Part shown: in pieces, positions 19,361 through 26,401 of the stretch
Numbering within the stretch: the stretch's first letter is position 1
How the letters are laid out: every line of letters begins with the position of its first letter
From: Symbiodinium natans
Lineage: Eukaryota; Sar; Dinophyceae; Suessiales; Symbiodiniaceae
Direction of reading: 5' to 3'
Assembly (NCBI GenBank): GCA_905221605.1
Contig: CAJNDS010001248.1
Span: 1-26,401 of the forward strand
Length of the DNA: 26,401 nucleotides
Notes under the pieces: model-generated
What the model saw: the letters and a program-made list of their open reading frames with translations, nothing else
The model's database searches: none
Told to the model about the DNA's origin: nothing
Made by a program: the position numbers and the translations under genes

Positions 19361-19373
19361 GTCACATATATCA
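19361..19373. repeat. 13-bp unit border, right end of array
   Basis: gtcacatatatca, present at all eight borders (also 1861, 4362, 6870, 9369, 11869, 14362, 16871). On the minus strand it reads TGATATATGTGAC, beginning with the TG expected of an LTR. Confidence 0.95.
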
Positions 19374-19374
19374 A

Positions 19375-19383
19375 CTCCCCCTC
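19375..19383 (-). promoter_or_regulatory. Polypurine tract of the Copia element
   Basis: The minus strand reads GAGGGGGAG, one T, then TGATATATGTGAC. A purine run of the AGGGGGAG type directly before the 3' LTR is typical of Ty1/copia elements, where it primes plus-strand DNA synthesis. It lies about 200 bases after the pol stop, the expected position. What follows is the first base of the tandem array. Confidence 0.7.
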
Positions 19384-19542
19384 ATGACCAAGAGTTTCAC
19401 TGTTGGTCACGTCAACTAAGCTCCACGCAAAGCCAACTAAGCTTCTCGCCGGGCCATGGATTCCGGCGCATTCCTCAGTCCTAGACCGCTGCACTGCTTC
19501 AGACCGCTGGAGGTCGACTAACTCTCGCAAAGTAACCTGGCT

Positions 19543-19579
19543 GGGCGGGTGGGCGGGTCAGCCAGGGCGGGCGGGTGGG
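19543..19579 (+). other. Two adjacent G-quadruplex motifs
   Basis: GGGCGGGTGGGCGGG (19543-19557) and GGGCGGGCGGGTGGG (19565-19579) are each four G3 runs with single-base loops, the most stable kind of parallel quadruplex, separated by seven bases. They lie between the pol stop and the polypurine tract on the strand complementary to the element's RNA. Confidence 0.8.
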
Positions 19580-19585
19580 CTCAAA

Positions 19586-20415
19586 TTACCGCAGTCGCAA
19601 GCTTTCCAGGGCGACGTCCGCGAAAGCTGGCGGATAGTGCTGCGTTGCTTTGAGATCAAAGTCTCGTGAATGATCTCCCTTGCAGGTACATGCAAACGTT
19701 TCTGACATGGTTCGCACAAACTGTTCATCGTTCGACATCAGTTTCCAAATCTTTCGGATAGGTAATCCATCTCTGCCTACCAAGCCTGAAACACAGCCGT
19801 GCACTTCGCCAGTGTAATGGGTTCGTTGCTTTGCAAACGAACGGGTGCTTGCCCATCCCCAGTAGGCACACCTCTGCGGCCATTCTCTGACCCATACCCC
19901 CACTTGCGGGTGGTTCACCATCACTAAGAAGCTCCGCCAGAGCTTGCGATGCACCGTGAACAAAGCTTGTAGATGGTCCTGATAGCCCGGCCGATCTTCG
20001 TGTCGCCGTTGGTACGGGCTACCTCCGGTACAAGGAGTGCTGCTCCAGAAAACGACCTTCATCCCCCATTCTCTTGCAACATTCATTGCAGACATGACCC
20101 GCTCCACGGTGTCATTCGAGGTCCCGTCAACCCCTTGAGTAATCGGCAGGACAAATACTTGGTGCACACTTCCTTGCAGGTACAGATTCGAACGTGAACT
20201 CGTGCAAAACTCGATCAGCAAAGTCGAATATTCAGTCTCGAGTTCGCATAGCCGACAGAAAGCTTCATATTCGAGGTTGTCCGGCCCGAGTACAGAATCT
20301 AGCACTCCAGACAGCAACAAGCAAGACCTGACTGCCGGGACCTCTCGGAAATCGATGCTGGTCACATCTTCTAGTCCGAGGGTTGCTGTATGCTTTGCTG
20401 TTTGGAGGCGATTTA
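19586..20415 (-). other. C-terminal extension of pol, unidentified domain
   Basis: Residues about 1697-1972 follow the RNase H domain without a stop. Visible motifs are FWSSTPCTGGSPYQRR, REWPQRCAYWGW, a glycine-rich GCVSGLVGRDG segment and FACTCKGDH. The Pro-Cys pair recalls motif IV of cytosine-5 methyltransferases, but no other motif of that family is visible, so I do not assign it. I have the impression that similar tails occur in other dinoflagellate Copia proteins, but that is unverified. Confidence 0.6.
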
Positions 20416-23400
20416 AATTCTTTGTGAGAAGATCGCTCACATTCTCGGTTCCGGCTACTCCCTCTACTGCCAACTCGCCGCTATGGACACGGTCTTGGAT
20501 AAAGCACAACCTCAAGTCTATATGCCGCATGCGCCTGAGTAGCCCCTCCATGCTGGCAATTTGCCTAGCTGAGGCAGAGTCAGTGTACACGCGGTGGGGT
20601 TTCTGGAGGGTGCCCCAGATATGCGCCGTCAATTGCGCAAGTCCTGCCACCTCTTTCGCTGCCTCGGCGATGGCAAACAACTCTGCCTCTGCTGAGCTGA
20701 GTGCCACGACGCTCTGCAGGCGGCTGTACCCCTTTATGCAGTACCACAGACCGTCCACTGCGATGTAGATCACTCCGCCACTGGTGCTCTTCCGGGCTAC
20801 GCTCATCTCGCTGCCCCAATTGCTGTCGCAATAGGCTACCAGGCTGGCATTCTCCCCCTCATTGGTTTTGCCATCTCCGAGCGGGAAGATTTGATCTAAC
20901 AGCGGAAACACTGCTAGCCATCGCAGGAACTTGCGAAGTGCATCTTCATGCACTTGCCGTGGCGTGCTTTGTCCGCGTGACAACATGGAGTGAAAATACG
21001 TTATATCTGAGCGAGTTTGACAGAGCCATCCTATCTTCCCTAGGCAACTTCGGAATCGTGAGGCGGCCTCACTCGACAGCTCCTTCGAAGGCTCTTCAAC
21101 ACTCTCCTCATCGTACATACTCCTGATGTCGGGTGTCGTCAAGGATGCTTTCGCGGTGGATATGTCCCATCCGAAAGATGTAAAGACCGACTTCACATAC
21201 TCAGGCTTCACCCCAATCATGATTTGTCGTCCATCCCAACGGATTAAACGGCCGAGGAATTCCATCTGCCCATCTTCGATCAGCCTCCCTGTCACTTTGA
21301 CTTTCAAGACTGAACTCAGGGCTTCGTGGACGTACTCGAACCCTTTTTCGGTAGAGGACACAATGAGCAAATCATCCACGTACGCCAACATGATGATATA
21401 CTCCCATCCGGATTCAAGGTTGACCCATCCGCTGAAAAGCGTCGGTTCAAGCGGACTCGCTTGTAAGCCTAGTGCAGATACGATCCTGTTCAGGTGTCGC
21501 TGCCAGCTAAGGCTGGCGGAACGCAAACCGTAGAGCGCTTTCTCTAGTATCAAGTACGCGGTTTCGCCGCTCTCGAGCGCGAATGTACTTGGCAACTCGA
21601 TAATGGTGGGTTCCACTACCTGCGCAAAGAGGAACGCGGTGGAGATGTCGAGGCCGTAAGCCCGCATCTTTCCCTTCGCCGCCCGTGCAAGGACGATCTT
21701 GAGGGCTTCCACCGACGCAGTATTAGAACTCAACCCCAAATCGAGTGCGGATGGTCGGCCATGAGCAAAATCCTTAGCGACTATCCTTGCTCGGACTAGT
21801 CCTGGGGCCTTCTGAGTGAGGACCCATCGGGACTTGACCGTCCGACAGTTTGGGTTGGCTTTGCGGTACTCATCTATCTCGCTCTTTGATCTTGCATAAC
21901 CAACTTTCAGACTATCGAGCGCATTCACCTCTTTCTTGATTCCTTGCCATGTCTCTTCAGGGTCCAGCTGAAAACCTTCCAGGTCATCGTAGCTGGCTCT
22001 AGGTCGATTCACCCAGAGAGTCCTGTCTTGGATTCTCATGTACGTCCCTGCGGACTCATCTTCCTTTTTCTCTTTAACTGAAGAGCATACACAAGGGTGG
22101 TCTTGGAGATTCAACAACTCAACTGCTTCACGCTCGACCGACTGCTGTTGCTTGTGGTGCTGTCGTTGTGTTGTTGTGTTCAAGCAAACATACGGGAACT
22201 TCTCCACGCTCGACCGACCAACAAGTAGGTGACATGCTGCTTCGACGTCGTAGTGGTCACAACAAGAGAGTGGTTGTGGTGTGTAGTGGGCGTTCTCGAG
22301 CAATTCCTCCAGGTATCGGACTGGGACCCCCTCATGGAACGTCTGGGGATGCTCTAGAGCGTCTCCCATCTCTGGAGCTTCTCCCATATCGTCATCCTCA
22401 GCCTCGGACGGCTGGTACTCGGACACATTCCAGTCAGCATCCGGTGCTGACATCTCCGGGATCTCCAGGTCTCCGACTCCTGCTTGCTCAGGATCAAACG
22501 CTCGGACCTCTTCTCCTCCAAAGCGTGTCCGCTTGTTCGGCTTCATTTGCTCGTCATCATCGTATGGGTCTTCTCCAATTAGCTCCTCAGGTCTTCGGTC
22601 GATCTTCGGTCCTTCATCTAATGCCTCCAGAGCATCATCGATGGAATCACGCAACCATTTCTGGTATCTCTTCACACACTTTTGGGAATGCCTGCTCGAG
22701 CTGACGCCTTCTTGGCATCCTGGGCACTTGGGTGTAACACCATGTTGTCTCACCCAGTCTATGGGAGGACCTCCACCTGGAACATATGGGAGAAACAGCT
22801 CTTTGGTCTTCGGTGCTTCAGGCGGGGGGACGAAGCCATCTAGGGCCTTTGCACCGGGCAGAAGATTTGCGTCGAAACGCAACGGGTAGAGCAATTTGAG
22901 TCCGGGCGCGATCACCCGTTTCGTCTCCCCACTATCCAAGCGGATTTCCATGGCATGACCTGTGCTCCCAAGCACTGGTCCCAAGTAGATCCCTCGAGCA
23001 TACTTGGCATCCGCGTCAGGTCTTCTAGCCCGCGTTATTTTAGCGTATGCTACCGCACCGAACGGATACGTGACTTGCGGTCGCACTCGATCTCCGCGGA
23101 TCTTCTGCATGGGTGTCACGGTCGACCCTACAGAAACTGAAAACCTGTTGTGCGTGTGTGCTGCGTATTGAAACAAAAGGTCGAAAACATCCGCACACTC
23201 ACCATCCAAAACAACGCCATGTTCACGCAACTCAAGCTCATGTGTTGCTACGATTCCTTTCAGGGTCCTAATGGCTCGTTCTGCTGCTGGTGCATGCCTT
23301 TCGGGTGCAAAGCTGTCCTCAGTACCCTCACAAAGGTCAGCGAGCCTCGCTGCGATGTTCTTCGTGAGTCCCTCTGCATCAGACATGAAATGCGGTTGTT

Positions 23401-23818
23401 TCACACCAAAGTGCCTGACCCAGGGATGCAAATGCTCTGCTGTTGTTGCTGCGCTCTCTCCCTCAGGTCTAAAGCAAACTGCAATCGCAAAGCTCATGGT
23501 ATGAACCAGTACGATGAATGCAAGCTTGCGAAAGAAGCACTGGTCAAGCTGAAACTCTCTCGGGTTCAGGTCGCTACGCTTTCGGGCTGGAGTGGTCCCT
23601 CTAGTGCGCTGGCAAAACTCACAGTCAGACATGTATGGTACGTGTCCCTGCATGTGGTGCTGAAGCTCTGCCTGTTTACTACGCACATTGTCACCAATAA
23701 TTCCTTCTTCCGTGACTAACTCAAACTGCTGTTGTGGCTGTCGCGTATCGGGCTCTTTTCTCTCGTCTTGGGACAAAGCTGCAAGGATTGGATTGAGCTT
23801 TTCCGTACTCCCTTTCAG
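19586..23818 (-). CDS. pol: Copia pol: integrase, reverse transcriptase, RNase H and C-terminal extension
   Basis: The frame is open from 25504 to 19586 (1972 codons), but its first ~560 codons overlap the Gag frame and look like shadow; pol proper begins near 23818. Residue numbers refer to the 1972-codon frame. The integrase zinc site is H617, H621, C628, C631; its core acids are D654, D709, E742. In reverse transcriptase D1286 lies in YGLDIS and YVDD is 1375-1378. RNase H acids are D1560, E1606, D1642 and D1691. After LLTKNL near 1697 come about 275 further residues with STPCTGGSP (C1825), several Trp, a GLVGRDGLPIRKIW stretch and a CTCKGDH motif; I cannot name this domain. A His/Gln-rich stretch near 1125-1160 looks like an insertion. 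Expression needs a -1 frame change from Gag or a separate mRNA. Confidence 0.88.
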   Translation of the reverse strand: MKGSTEKLNPILAALSQDERKEPDTRQPQQQFELVTEEGIIGDNVRSKQAELQHHMQGHVPYMSDCEFCQRTRGTTPARKRSDLNPREFQLDQCFFRKLAFIVLVHTMSFAIAVCFRPEGESAATTAEHLHPWVRHFGVKQPHFMSDAEGLTKNIAARLADLCEGTEDSFAPERHAPAAERAIRTLKGIVATHELELREHGVVLDGECADVFDLLFQYAAHTHNRFSVSVGSTVTPMQKIRGDRVRPQVTYPFGAVAYAKITRARRPDADAKYARGIYLGPVLGSTGHAMEIRLDSGETKRVIAPGLKLLYPLRFDANLLPGAKALDGFVPPPEAPKTKELFLPYVPGGGPPIDWVRQHGVTPKCPGCQEGVSSSRHSQKCVKRYQKWLRDSIDDALEALDEGPKIDRRPEELIGEDPYDDDEQMKPNKRTRFGGEEVRAFDPEQAGVGDLEIPEMSAPDADWNVSEYQPSEAEDDDMGEAPEMGDALEHPQTFHEGVPVRYLEELLENAHYTPQPLSCCDHYDVEAACHLLVGRSSVEKFPYVCLNTTTQRQHHKQQQSVEREAVELLNLQDHPCVCSSVKEKKEDESAGTYMRIQDRTLWVNRPRASYDDLEGFQLDPEETWQGIKKEVNALDSLKVGYARSKSEIDEYRKANPNCRTVKSRWVLTQKAPGLVRARIVAKDFAHGRPSALDLGLSSNTASVEALKIVLARAAKGKMRAYGLDISTAFLFAQVVEPTIIELPSTFALESGETAYLILEKALYGLRSASLSWQRHLNRIVSALGLQASPLEPTLFSGWVNLESGWEYIIMLAYVDDLLIVSSTEKGFEYVHEALSSVLKVKVTGRLIEDGQMEFLGRLIRWDGRQIMIGVKPEYVKSVFTSFGWDISTAKASLTTPDIRSMYDEESVEEPSKELSSEAASRFRSCLGKIGWLCQTRSDITYFHSMLSRGQSTPRQVHEDALRKFLRWLAVFPLLDQIFPLGDGKTNEGENASLVAYCDSNWGSEMSVARKSTSGGVIYIAVDGLWYCIKGYSRLQSVVALSSAEAELFAIAEAAKEVAGLAQLTAHIWGTLQKPHRVYTDSASARQIASMEGLLRRMRHIDLRLCFIQDRVHSGELAVEGVAGTENVSDLLTKNLNRLQTAKHTATLGLEDVTSIDFREVPAVRSCLLLSGVLDSVLGPDNLEYEAFCRLCELETEYSTLLIEFCTSSRSNLYLQGSVHQVFVLPITQGVDGTSNDTVERVMSAMNVAREWGMKVVFWSSTPCTGGSPYQRRHEDRPGYQDHLQALFTVHRKLWRSFLVMVNHPQVGVWVREWPQRCAYWGWASTRSFAKQRTHYTGEVHGCVSGLVGRDGLPIRKIWKLMSNDEQFVRTMSETFACTCKGDHSRDFDLKATQHYPPAFADVALESLRLR

Positions 23819-23826
23819 GGAGACGG
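23803..23826 (-). other. Hairpin with the Gag stop codon in its loop
   Basis: Minus strand: CCGT-CTCCC-TGAAA-GGGAG-T-ACGG, a 9-bp stem with one bulged T; the loop contains the TGA (23815-23817) that ends the Gag-like frame. The pol frame is -1 relative to Gag and is open across the hairpin. No canonical X XXY YYZ slippery heptamer is seen in the last Gag codons. It could stimulate recoding or be coincidental. Confidence 0.5.
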
Positions 23827-26401
23827 GGAGCGAGAACGATCGCGCTCTTGGCGATCTCGGCGGCGCCTGATAAGTTCCATAAATGCAGGCGACGGCGCGC
23901 CACTCCACGGAATTGGAGTTTCGGGCGTGCGTTCGGGCCGCGGAACTGGAGGTGGCGGAGGTATCGGGAGCGCCAGCCTTGGCGCGACCGACCTCGCAGC
24001 CTGTATGTCCTGCGACCTTGCTCGGCGCCGGTCCTCGTATTGTTGGCCCGTGAGGACCCCCGCCTCGAGCTGAGCGCGAAGGCTCATTGTGTTGAATGGC
24101 CTTCCTGCCGGTGCCAATGTCCCCGCTTCTCCTGTTTCCATCGTTTCTGCCATCCTCATCACCGTGCTGGAGAGGTCGCTGGTGGCTTTCGGGGGTGTCA
24201 AGCTGACCGGCAGTTGGGCATGGTCCTTCACCTGCATCCGCAGGAAGCTCTCCCTCAAAGGTCCGAGGGCTTGCAGCCCTTCTGAGGTGTGGCCTGGTGT
24301 GCTCAGATGCAGTTGCAGATACGGACCATGATAGCCCAGGTTGGAAAGTGATTCCCGCCATGGAGGTGTCACTCGGAGAGTGCTCTTTGCATGCCTGGGC
24401 TCGGGGCCCCGGCGGTGTTCCGTGTACACTGCTGTCGGGCTGACCGGTTCCCCCGGCGGCTGCGTCATGGAGATAGGGGGATGCTCCGGATGTGCTGGGG
24501 TCGTTGGAGCTGGAACCCCTGTGGTTGGCCTCCATTCTCCCCAATCCTCGTCGGACTCGTCTATCTCCACCACCATTGTCGATGGTCCTGGCCTTGGGCT
24601 CGCCGGTGCTGCCGCGGTTGTTTCCTTCGGGTTCGGCTGAGGAAACTCGCTCGGTCCCAGCGCAACCACTGAGCGAGCCTTGCCCTCTGTCACTCCAAGT
24701 TCCAGCTGCTCTGGTTCCGCAAGAGCTTGCTCCCATGTGGCCCAATCCACCGGGTTCTGCGTCACGTGGAGGCCCTCCTTGGAGATGGTCTGCGTGAAGC
24801 CCTGCATGTTGGCTTCGTGTGGTTCGCTCATCAAATGGGCTTCGGTGACATACTTCTGGCATAGGAGGCAAAACAGCGTCACCGGCGTATCCGGTGGATC
24901 GCTGGCTCCCGAAGCTTGTGCCGTCCAAGCTCCTCCAAATCGACGAGCAATCCACGTCATCCAGCCTGTCGACGCCCAGCGCCGTTTTCCTCTCCGTGTT
25001 GGCGCTGACGATGCCGGCGTGGGGCCGGATGGCTCCCGAGGATCGACTCCCATGGTCGATTGATCCACATGGTCCGGCAGCAAATTCCGCACCGGTCTCT
25101 CGGCCTTGGCCTTTTCCTTGGATTTGATCTTCGGCGTCGGCTTCATCAGCACCATAGCGGGTCCCTTGGCTGGAGCCTCTGACATCGAAGGATCCGTTTG
25201 GAATTCCCTCACCCCAGTGTGGGACGACGGTGCCTCCGCCGCTTCCGTCTCTTCCATGATGTACTCTATCGAAGGAGATGAGGTCGAAGGGTCCAGCCTT
25301 GCCGAATCCCCTTCCGGGTCCAGATCCATCTCGTCCCCTCCAGTGGACTCCGCCTCGGCATACGTTGCCTGGAGTTCCTCTCGGAGATTCTGTGGAAGCT
25401 CTATGCCATGCTGCGCGGCGTTGGCCTCCAACAGTATCAATCTCCTGCGTCTCGCCCCTGGCGCATGCCTTCCAACTCTTGAATGCTTCGTTGCATCGTG
25501 GCACTCGGATCCATAGCGGCGGTCTCCTATCTGTCCTACTCTAGGAAAACTTCGCCTCTTTGAGCAATCCAAGCTGCCAATCTCAACCTCATCAGGGAAA
25601 TCCTCCAAGCAAGCACGACAGACAACTGTTTCCCTACCATGCTCATGCACAAGACGCTCAACTGCTGGTGTGGTGCTGTTGTCCTGTTGCTTGTGTGAGA
25701 TAACGCTGCTGTCATTTTCAAATACAAGCCGCTCGACTGCTGGTGTGGTGCTGTTGTCCTGTTGCTTGTGTGAGATAACGCTGTTGTCTTCACTAAAAAT
25801 CAAGCGTTCATCCCTATCAAGCTCACGAACAACTGGCGTATCCACATAACTGAAAAATTGAAGTTGATCCCTCGCAGAGCCGGAAACGTCACCGACTGTC
25901 CTTAGTCTGTCCTTAGCTTCGCCTTGGTCCAGGTCAACATGTTCGTGGCTCGTCTGAAACTCGCAATCAACTACCTCATCAAGACATGAAACATCCAGCA
26001 ATTCGGGGTTTTCGGGCACAACACACACTCTCGCAGAGCTGCGATGACCTCGATTCGAAGTCGAACGATGAAAATCACGACTCGAAGACGACTTGCGAGA
26101 CCGACTTCGACGAAACTGTTCCGTTTTGGCGATCAAATCTTGCGGTTTCAGCGCTAAAGGATGGTCATTCCGAACTGACGCAAGCCAACTAACTGAAGCA
26201 AACATGGTTGGTCTCAGCGTTACGCCGTGCTTTCGGACGGTAATTACGCCCTGCTGGCCGCACATTGCTGGCTCCCAACCTCCATTCTGACAAAGCAAGT
26301 TGATATTCAGCAAATTGTGCTTGATCTGATCGGAAATGACGGCTTCAAACCTAGCCCTACACATGTACACAGCGTCACCCTCATGCTCAGAACTGCTCTT
26401 C
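23815..26401 (-). CDS. gag: Gag-like polyprotein, N-terminus beyond the window
   Basis: The frame is open from the window edge (26401) to TGA at 23815, at least 861 codons. The first ATG in the window is at 26364 and a GTG lies at 26370, but the true start is probably outside. Numbering from 26370: an RS-rich basic stretch lies at about 85-115, a 25-residue duplication near 190-240, a CRAC motif near 250, and a compact finger C501, C504, H512, H518 (C-x2-C-x7-H-x5-H). A Pro-rich segment precedes a basic RRRRDRQERDRSRSPSP tail. No CCHC zinc knuckle and no retropepsin D-S/T-G is visible. Gag assignment rests mainly on position before integrase. The part above about 25540 is less GC-rich and could be a captured or separate exon. 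Confidence 0.65.
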   Translation of the reverse strand, partial: KSSSEHEGDAVYMCRARFEAVISDQIKHNLLNINLLCQNGGWEPAMCGQQGVITVRKHGVTLRPTMFASVSWLASVRNDHPLALKPQDLIAKTEQFRRSRSRKSSSSRDFHRSTSNRGHRSSARVCVVPENPELLDVSCLDEVVDCEFQTSHEHVDLDQGEAKDRLRTVGDVSGSARDQLQFFSYVDTPVVRELDRDERLIFSEDNSVISHKQQDNSTTPAVERLVFENDSSVISHKQQDNSTTPAVERLVHEHGRETVVCRACLEDFPDEVEIGSLDCSKRRSFPRVGQIGDRRYGSECHDATKHSRVGRHAPGARRRRLILLEANAAQHGIELPQNLREELQATYAEAESTGGDEMDLDPEGDSARLDPSTSSPSIEYIMEETEAAEAPSSHTGVREFQTDPSMSEAPAKGPAMVLMKPTPKIKSKEKAKAERPVRNLLPDHVDQSTMGVDPREPSGPTPASSAPTRRGKRRWASTGWMTWIARRFGGAWTAQASGASDPPDTPVTLFCLLCQKYVTEAHLMSEPHEANMQGFTQTISKEGLHVTQNPVDWATWEQALAEPEQLELGVTEGKARSVVALGPSEFPQPNPKETTAAAPASPRPGPSTMVVEIDESDEDWGEWRPTTGVPAPTTPAHPEHPPISMTQPPGEPVSPTAVYTEHRRGPEPRHAKSTLRVTPPWRESLSNLGYHGPYLQLHLSTPGHTSEGLQALGPLRESFLRMQVKDHAQLPVSLTPPKATSDLSSTVMRMAETMETGEAGTLAPAGRPFNTMSLRAQLEAGVLTGQQYEDRRRARSQDIQAARSVAPRLALPIPPPPPVPRPERTPETPIPWSGAPSPAFMELIRRRRDRQERDRSRSPSP
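24817..24870 (-). other. Compact C2H2-type finger in the Gag-like protein
   Basis: FCLLCQKYVTEAHLMSEPH has two Cys and two His spaced 2, 7 and 5. This is a plausible nucleic-acid-binding finger standing in for the usual CCHC knuckle. Confidence 0.55.
25655..25804 (-). repeat. Tandem 75-bp duplication in the Gag-like frame
   Basis: Copies begin at 25655 and 25730 with period 75 bases, so the duplication keeps the frame and encodes 25 residues twice (SVISHKQQDNSTTPAVERLV core). The copies differ at a few bases, mainly at the right-hand end. Confidence 0.85.

Larger units (their letters stand above)
1861..19373 (-). repeat. Seven-unit head-to-tail tandem array (2.5-kb period)
   Basis: Seven units begin (plus coordinates) at 1861, 4362, 6870, 9369, 11869, 14362 and 16871, giving lengths of 2501, 2508, 2499, 2500, 2493, 2509 and 2490 bp. 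Every border carries gtcacatatatca, which also closes the array at 19361-19373. Units E, F and G are nearly identical; C and D are close; A and B are the most diverged, so the array seems younger on the right, beside the retrotransposon. All units have the same orientation. The minus strand is taken as sense because of its 305-codon ORF, a leader without upstream ATG, and the orientation of the adjacent Copia element. Confidence 0.97.
19374..26401 (-). mobile_element. Ty1/copia-type LTR retrotransposon, 5' end outside the window
   Basis: The order along the minus strand is Gag-like region, integrase, reverse transcriptase, RNase H, a C-terminal extension and a polypurine tract. Integrase before reverse transcriptase defines the Copia rather than the Gypsy class. 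The catalytic residues of all three enzymes are present and pol has no internal stop, so the copy is fairly young. No retropepsin motif is seen between Gag and integrase. The 5' LTR and primer-binding site should lie beyond 26401. Confidence 0.9.

Noticed and set aside
1861-19373. CRISPR or bacterial repeat array
   Set aside because: The period is 2.5 kb with no spacer structure, and the context is eukaryotic.
19586-20415. Calling the pol tail a cytosine-5 methyltransferase
   Set aside because: Only a Pro-Cys pair resembles motif IV; no FxGxG or ENV motif is visible.
23819-25504. First ~560 codons of the 1972-codon pol frame as a real domain
   Set aside because: They overlap the Gag-like frame, which has a zinc finger and RS motifs; this frame gives low-complexity Gly/Arg/Ser sequence without motifs.

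Overview
The window looks like nuclear DNA of a dinoflagellate or close relative. It has no bacterial-style operons, a Ty1/copia-type retrotransposon of dinoflagellate style, and sequences resembling the 3' end of the dinoflagellate spliced leader (SL) in front of a repeated open reading frame. All supportable coding sequence is on the minus strand. The organism call is an inference from these features; no rRNA or housekeeping gene is present to confirm it.

Layout. (1) Bases 1-1860 form a left flank with no convincing gene. It holds a long pyrimidine tract (about 652-796), a cluster of twelve GGTRARRAY words (1020-1286) and an isolated SL-like match (1465-1476). (2) Bases 1861-19373 are a head-to-tail array of seven units (A-G) of 2490-2509 bp, punctuated by eight copies of a 13-bp sequence (gtcacatatatca). 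Each unit carries one minus-strand ORF of 305 codons with a CxxC-x33-CxxC putative zinc site. It is intact in A, B, C, E and G and frameshifted in D and F. The other ~1.45 kb of each unit is a non-coding stretch rich in perfect short hairpins. (3) Bases 19374-26401 are the 3' part of a Copia element on the minus strand: a Gag-like frame open to the window edge, then a pol frame with integrase, reverse transcriptase and RNase H motifs intact, a ~280-residue C-terminal extension, two adjacent G-quadruplex motifs, and a polypurine tract.

The most interesting point is how parts 2 and 3 join. Read on the minus strand, the Copia polypurine tract (GAGGGGGAG) is followed after one base by TGATATATGTGAC, the exact start of every array unit. 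That is where a 3' LTR should begin. The 305-codon units may therefore be a satellite-like tandem amplification of a long, ORF-carrying LTR. No CA terminus is seen and the 5' LTR lies outside the window, so this remains a hypothesis.

Within units, about 330 bp from the SL-like leader to a CAG|GTAAGT-like sequence is nearly invariant even between the most diverged units, while the rest differs by several percent. Three hairpins per unit share an 18-nt loop but have unrelated stems. Other hairpins keep their stems while loops change. These patterns are not explained by the ORF.
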